From positions 1 to 21,174 of the IMG/VR virus record IMGVR_UViG_3300028412_000028: a stretch of DNA of 21,174 nt; one strand, given 5' to 3'. The stretch is from a virus. How positions within the stretch are numbered: the stretch's first letter is position 1; the number at the start of each line of letters is the position of its first letter. Of this stretch, positions 19,913 through 21,174 are shown piece by piece. The notes below the pieces were generated by a model. It made no database searches. It saw nothing but the letters and a program-made list of their open reading frames with translations, and was not told the DNA's origin. A program made the translations under genes and the position numbers.

Positions 19913-20500
19913 TTAGAAATTGATTCCGTCTAGGTCTTCTTCAATCGGTGTAGACTTGTTTTCTTTTGGTGCGTCTTCTACTTCCTTATCCTTGACTGTC
20001 GCCTTTTCCTTTTCCTCGTCAGTAAGTTGTGGTAGCTGTGTGTTCGCCTTGAGATACTTATCAATGTTTGAGTAAGTCTTATCTCCTTTCTGTGTGATTT
20101 TAGTTCCTACTCGTAGTTGCTTTCCTACAAGTGCGTTCAAAAAGTCACCATCCATTTTTGCTTCGTCTTCTGGTGATAGTTCTCGCCCTAGAAGTGCCTC
20201 AACAATTTTGTACAGTTTATTCTTTCCATTCTTACTTGAAATGTATAGGTATGTTGGTACAAAGTTTTCAAAGATATTTCTACCTCTTAGGCTTTTTCCG
20301 TCATCTTCTCCGTCTAGTAGTACAAACTGATAATTCAATATAGTTTCATATTCCTTTTCCTCGTCTGGCTTGTTCTTAGTATCAAAGGTTGGTATAACCT
20401 GTGATTTGATGTCTAATAGCTCTACTTGGTATATATCTTCTGGCAATGGTTCGTATTCCATAGCTTCCTTTTTTTCAACCTTTAATTCGCTTGATAACAT
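19913..20500 (-). CDS. Putative ssDNA-binding / OB-fold-like phage protein
   Basis: 195 residues. YQVELLDIKSQVIPTF and LNYQFVLLDGEDDGKSLRGR (about 24-75) follow the pattern of phage SSB-like (DUF669-type) proteins: a beta strand pair, then F-x-L-L-D-G-E-x-x-G-K. YLYISSKNGKNKLYKIVEAL with LLGRELSPED and ALVGKQLRVGT continue the pattern. The C-terminal 50 residues are strongly charged and end in EEDLDGINF, like the acidic tip of SSB that binds partner proteins. It sits before NinB-like and exonuclease genes. It has a leader of about 20-30 bases with no Shine-Dalgarno sequence. A direct ssDNA-binding test is needed for certainty. Confidence 0.6.
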   Translation of the reverse strand: MLSSELKVEKKEAMEYEPLPEDIYQVELLDIKSQVIPTFDTKNKPDEEKEYETILNYQFVLLDGEDDGKSLRGRNIFENFVPTYLYISSKNGKNKLYKIVEALLGRELSPEDEAKMDGDFLNALVGKQLRVGTKITQKGDKTYSNIDKYLKANTQLPQLTDEEKEKATVKDKEVEDAPKENKSTPIEEDLDGINF

Positions 20501-20634
20501 ATTGTTTTTGGTTACTAACTTATAAGCCTAGTTTATACTCTTGTGGTAGGAGTTGTATGCCTATGTGTGAGGCTCTGTGTGCCTCGTGGTGCGTTTTAAT
20601 GTTCTGATTGGTATCAATGTACCTTTTGCTTAAA
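20501..20634. other. 134-bp intergenic region with startless open frame
   Basis: Between the YopX and ssDNA-binding-like genes. One minus-strand frame is open for about 46 codons, overlapping the end of the YopX gene, to the stop at 20520, and reads like protein (YIDTNQNIKTHHEA) but has no ATG, GTG or TTG; only an ATT at 20618 is available. It contains the second 17-bp repeat copy and a 5-bp hairpin (20569-20585). TATAAA and TTATAA strings near 20520-20540 could be the promoter of the next gene. Confidence 0.4.
20602..20618 (-). repeat. 17-bp dispersed repeat, copy 2
   Basis: Identical to 16536-16552. It precedes the ssDNA-binding-like gene, whereas copy 1 precedes the hexapeptide gene. Confidence 0.7.
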
Positions 20635-21078
20635 TTAGCTGTGTCGTGAGTTGTTTTTCAACTGGTAAGTATTTCTTAATAGTTCGGGATTTTGATAAAT
20701 ATTTCCGATTACTTCTAGACTTTCCCAACCTCTCCAGTTAAACCCTAGTGCATGTTTCATTTCTGAATATTCATTGATTTTTCTTAATTTCCATTCAAAA
20801 TCTGAAAACCCCACTTCTCTAAATCCAGATTCGTCTTTATGGGCATTTTTGGCTACACATTTAACTATATCCCCCTCGTAAATATCTACACCATTCTTAT
20901 CCTTGAGTCCTGTGTATTGCATAACAGGATAATCATAAATTCCTTGTATATCCCATCCCGACTCTACATCTGCATATTTCCCCCCGACTAGAGTGATATT
21001 GTATTCCATGTGACTTCCATTTGAGTAGGTTATTCCCTCGCTATCTGTAAGCCACGCTCTAAATTTTAGTTCTCTCAT
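20635..21078 (-). CDS. YopX-family protein
   Basis: 147 residues with the typical start MRELKFRAWLTDSEGITYS and the central motif VMQYTGLKDKNGVDIYEGDIVK (about 52-73), then ESLEVIGNIYQNPELL near the end. This is the YopX fold (PF09643), found in many phages of Gram-positive bacteria and others; function unknown. It lies one base after the stop of the preceding, partly seen gene. In this genome it is upstream of the recombination genes. Confidence 0.9.
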   Translation of the reverse strand: MRELKFRAWLTDSEGITYSNGSHMEYNITLVGGKYADVESGWDIQGIYDYPVMQYTGLKDKNGVDIYEGDIVKCVAKNAHKDESGFREVGFSDFEWKLRKINEYSEMKHALGFNWRGWESLEVIGNIYQNPELLRNTYQLKNNSRHS

Positions 21079-21079
21079 A

Positions 21080-21174
21080 TTAGTTATAAGTTACCCTCGC
21101 TACTCCATTAATAATTTCTACTACTTGGCGTTTCCGTCTGACTTCTTCGCCGATTTTATACCAAACTACTTTTG
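21080..21174 (-). CDS. C-terminal end of an upstream gene (partial)
   Basis: One frame is open from the window edge to the stop at 21080-21082, ending VEIINGVARVTYN; the other two frames on this strand are closed early. The stop lies one base before the YopX ATG, fitting the compact operon. Only about 30 residues are visible (WYKIGEEVRRKRQ, basic), so no family can be given. Confidence 0.5.
   Translation of the reverse strand, partial: KVVWYKIGEEVRRKRQVVEIINGVARVTYN

Overview
The window is a 21 kb piece of a tailed double-stranded DNA phage genome (free phage or prophage) with a siphovirus layout. It is AT-rich, almost fully coding, and every credible gene lies on the minus strand, so transcription runs from 21174 towards 1. 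There is no integrase, repressor, tRNA, IS element or host gene, so lifestyle cannot be judged.

Right part (about 13.2-21.2 kb), accessory, recombination and lysis genes in transcription order: a partial gene, a YopX-family protein, an OB-fold/ssDNA-binding-like protein with an acidic tail, a NinB-like recombination protein, small unknowns around a 188 bp intergenic region with a strong inverted repeat, two small membrane proteins, a lysozyme/transglycosylase-like protein overlapping out of frame with a membrane-anchored coiled coil, a Cys-rich miniprotein, an HTH protein, two repeat proteins (pentapeptide and hexapeptide solenoids), a PD-(D/E)XK exonuclease, a DUF5664 (dATP/dGTP diphosphohydrolase-type) protein, and a run of short unknown genes.

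Left part (1-13.2 kb), the morphogenesis cassette in canonical order: TM2 protein, TerS, TerL, a portal fused to a Mu-gpF head protein, HK97-type prohead protease, major capsid protein, small ORF, adaptor, head closure, gp10-like tail completion, tail terminator, tail tube, a tail-assembly chaperone pair joined by a -1 frameshift at A-AAA-AAA, tape measure, Tal-like tip protein, a tail-associated protein, and the first codons of another gene.

The most distinctive global signal is regulatory. Eight exact TGnTATAAT (extended -10) boxes point in the direction of the genes. Seven sit only 6-10 bases upstream of an ATG, and two of these contain the stop codon of the preceding gene. I see no convincing Shine-Dalgarno sequence at any start I inspected. 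This suggests many internal promoters making leaderless or nearly leaderless mRNAs, while the tail tube gene (and possibly the capsid gene) has a longer AT-rich leader. The host must initiate translation without Shine-Dalgarno pairing and use a sigma70-like -10. That fits poorly with Bacteroidota (different -7 motif) and Bacillota (strong Shine-Dalgarno). A Patescibacteria/CPR-type host is my guess and is not proven. The genetic code appears standard.
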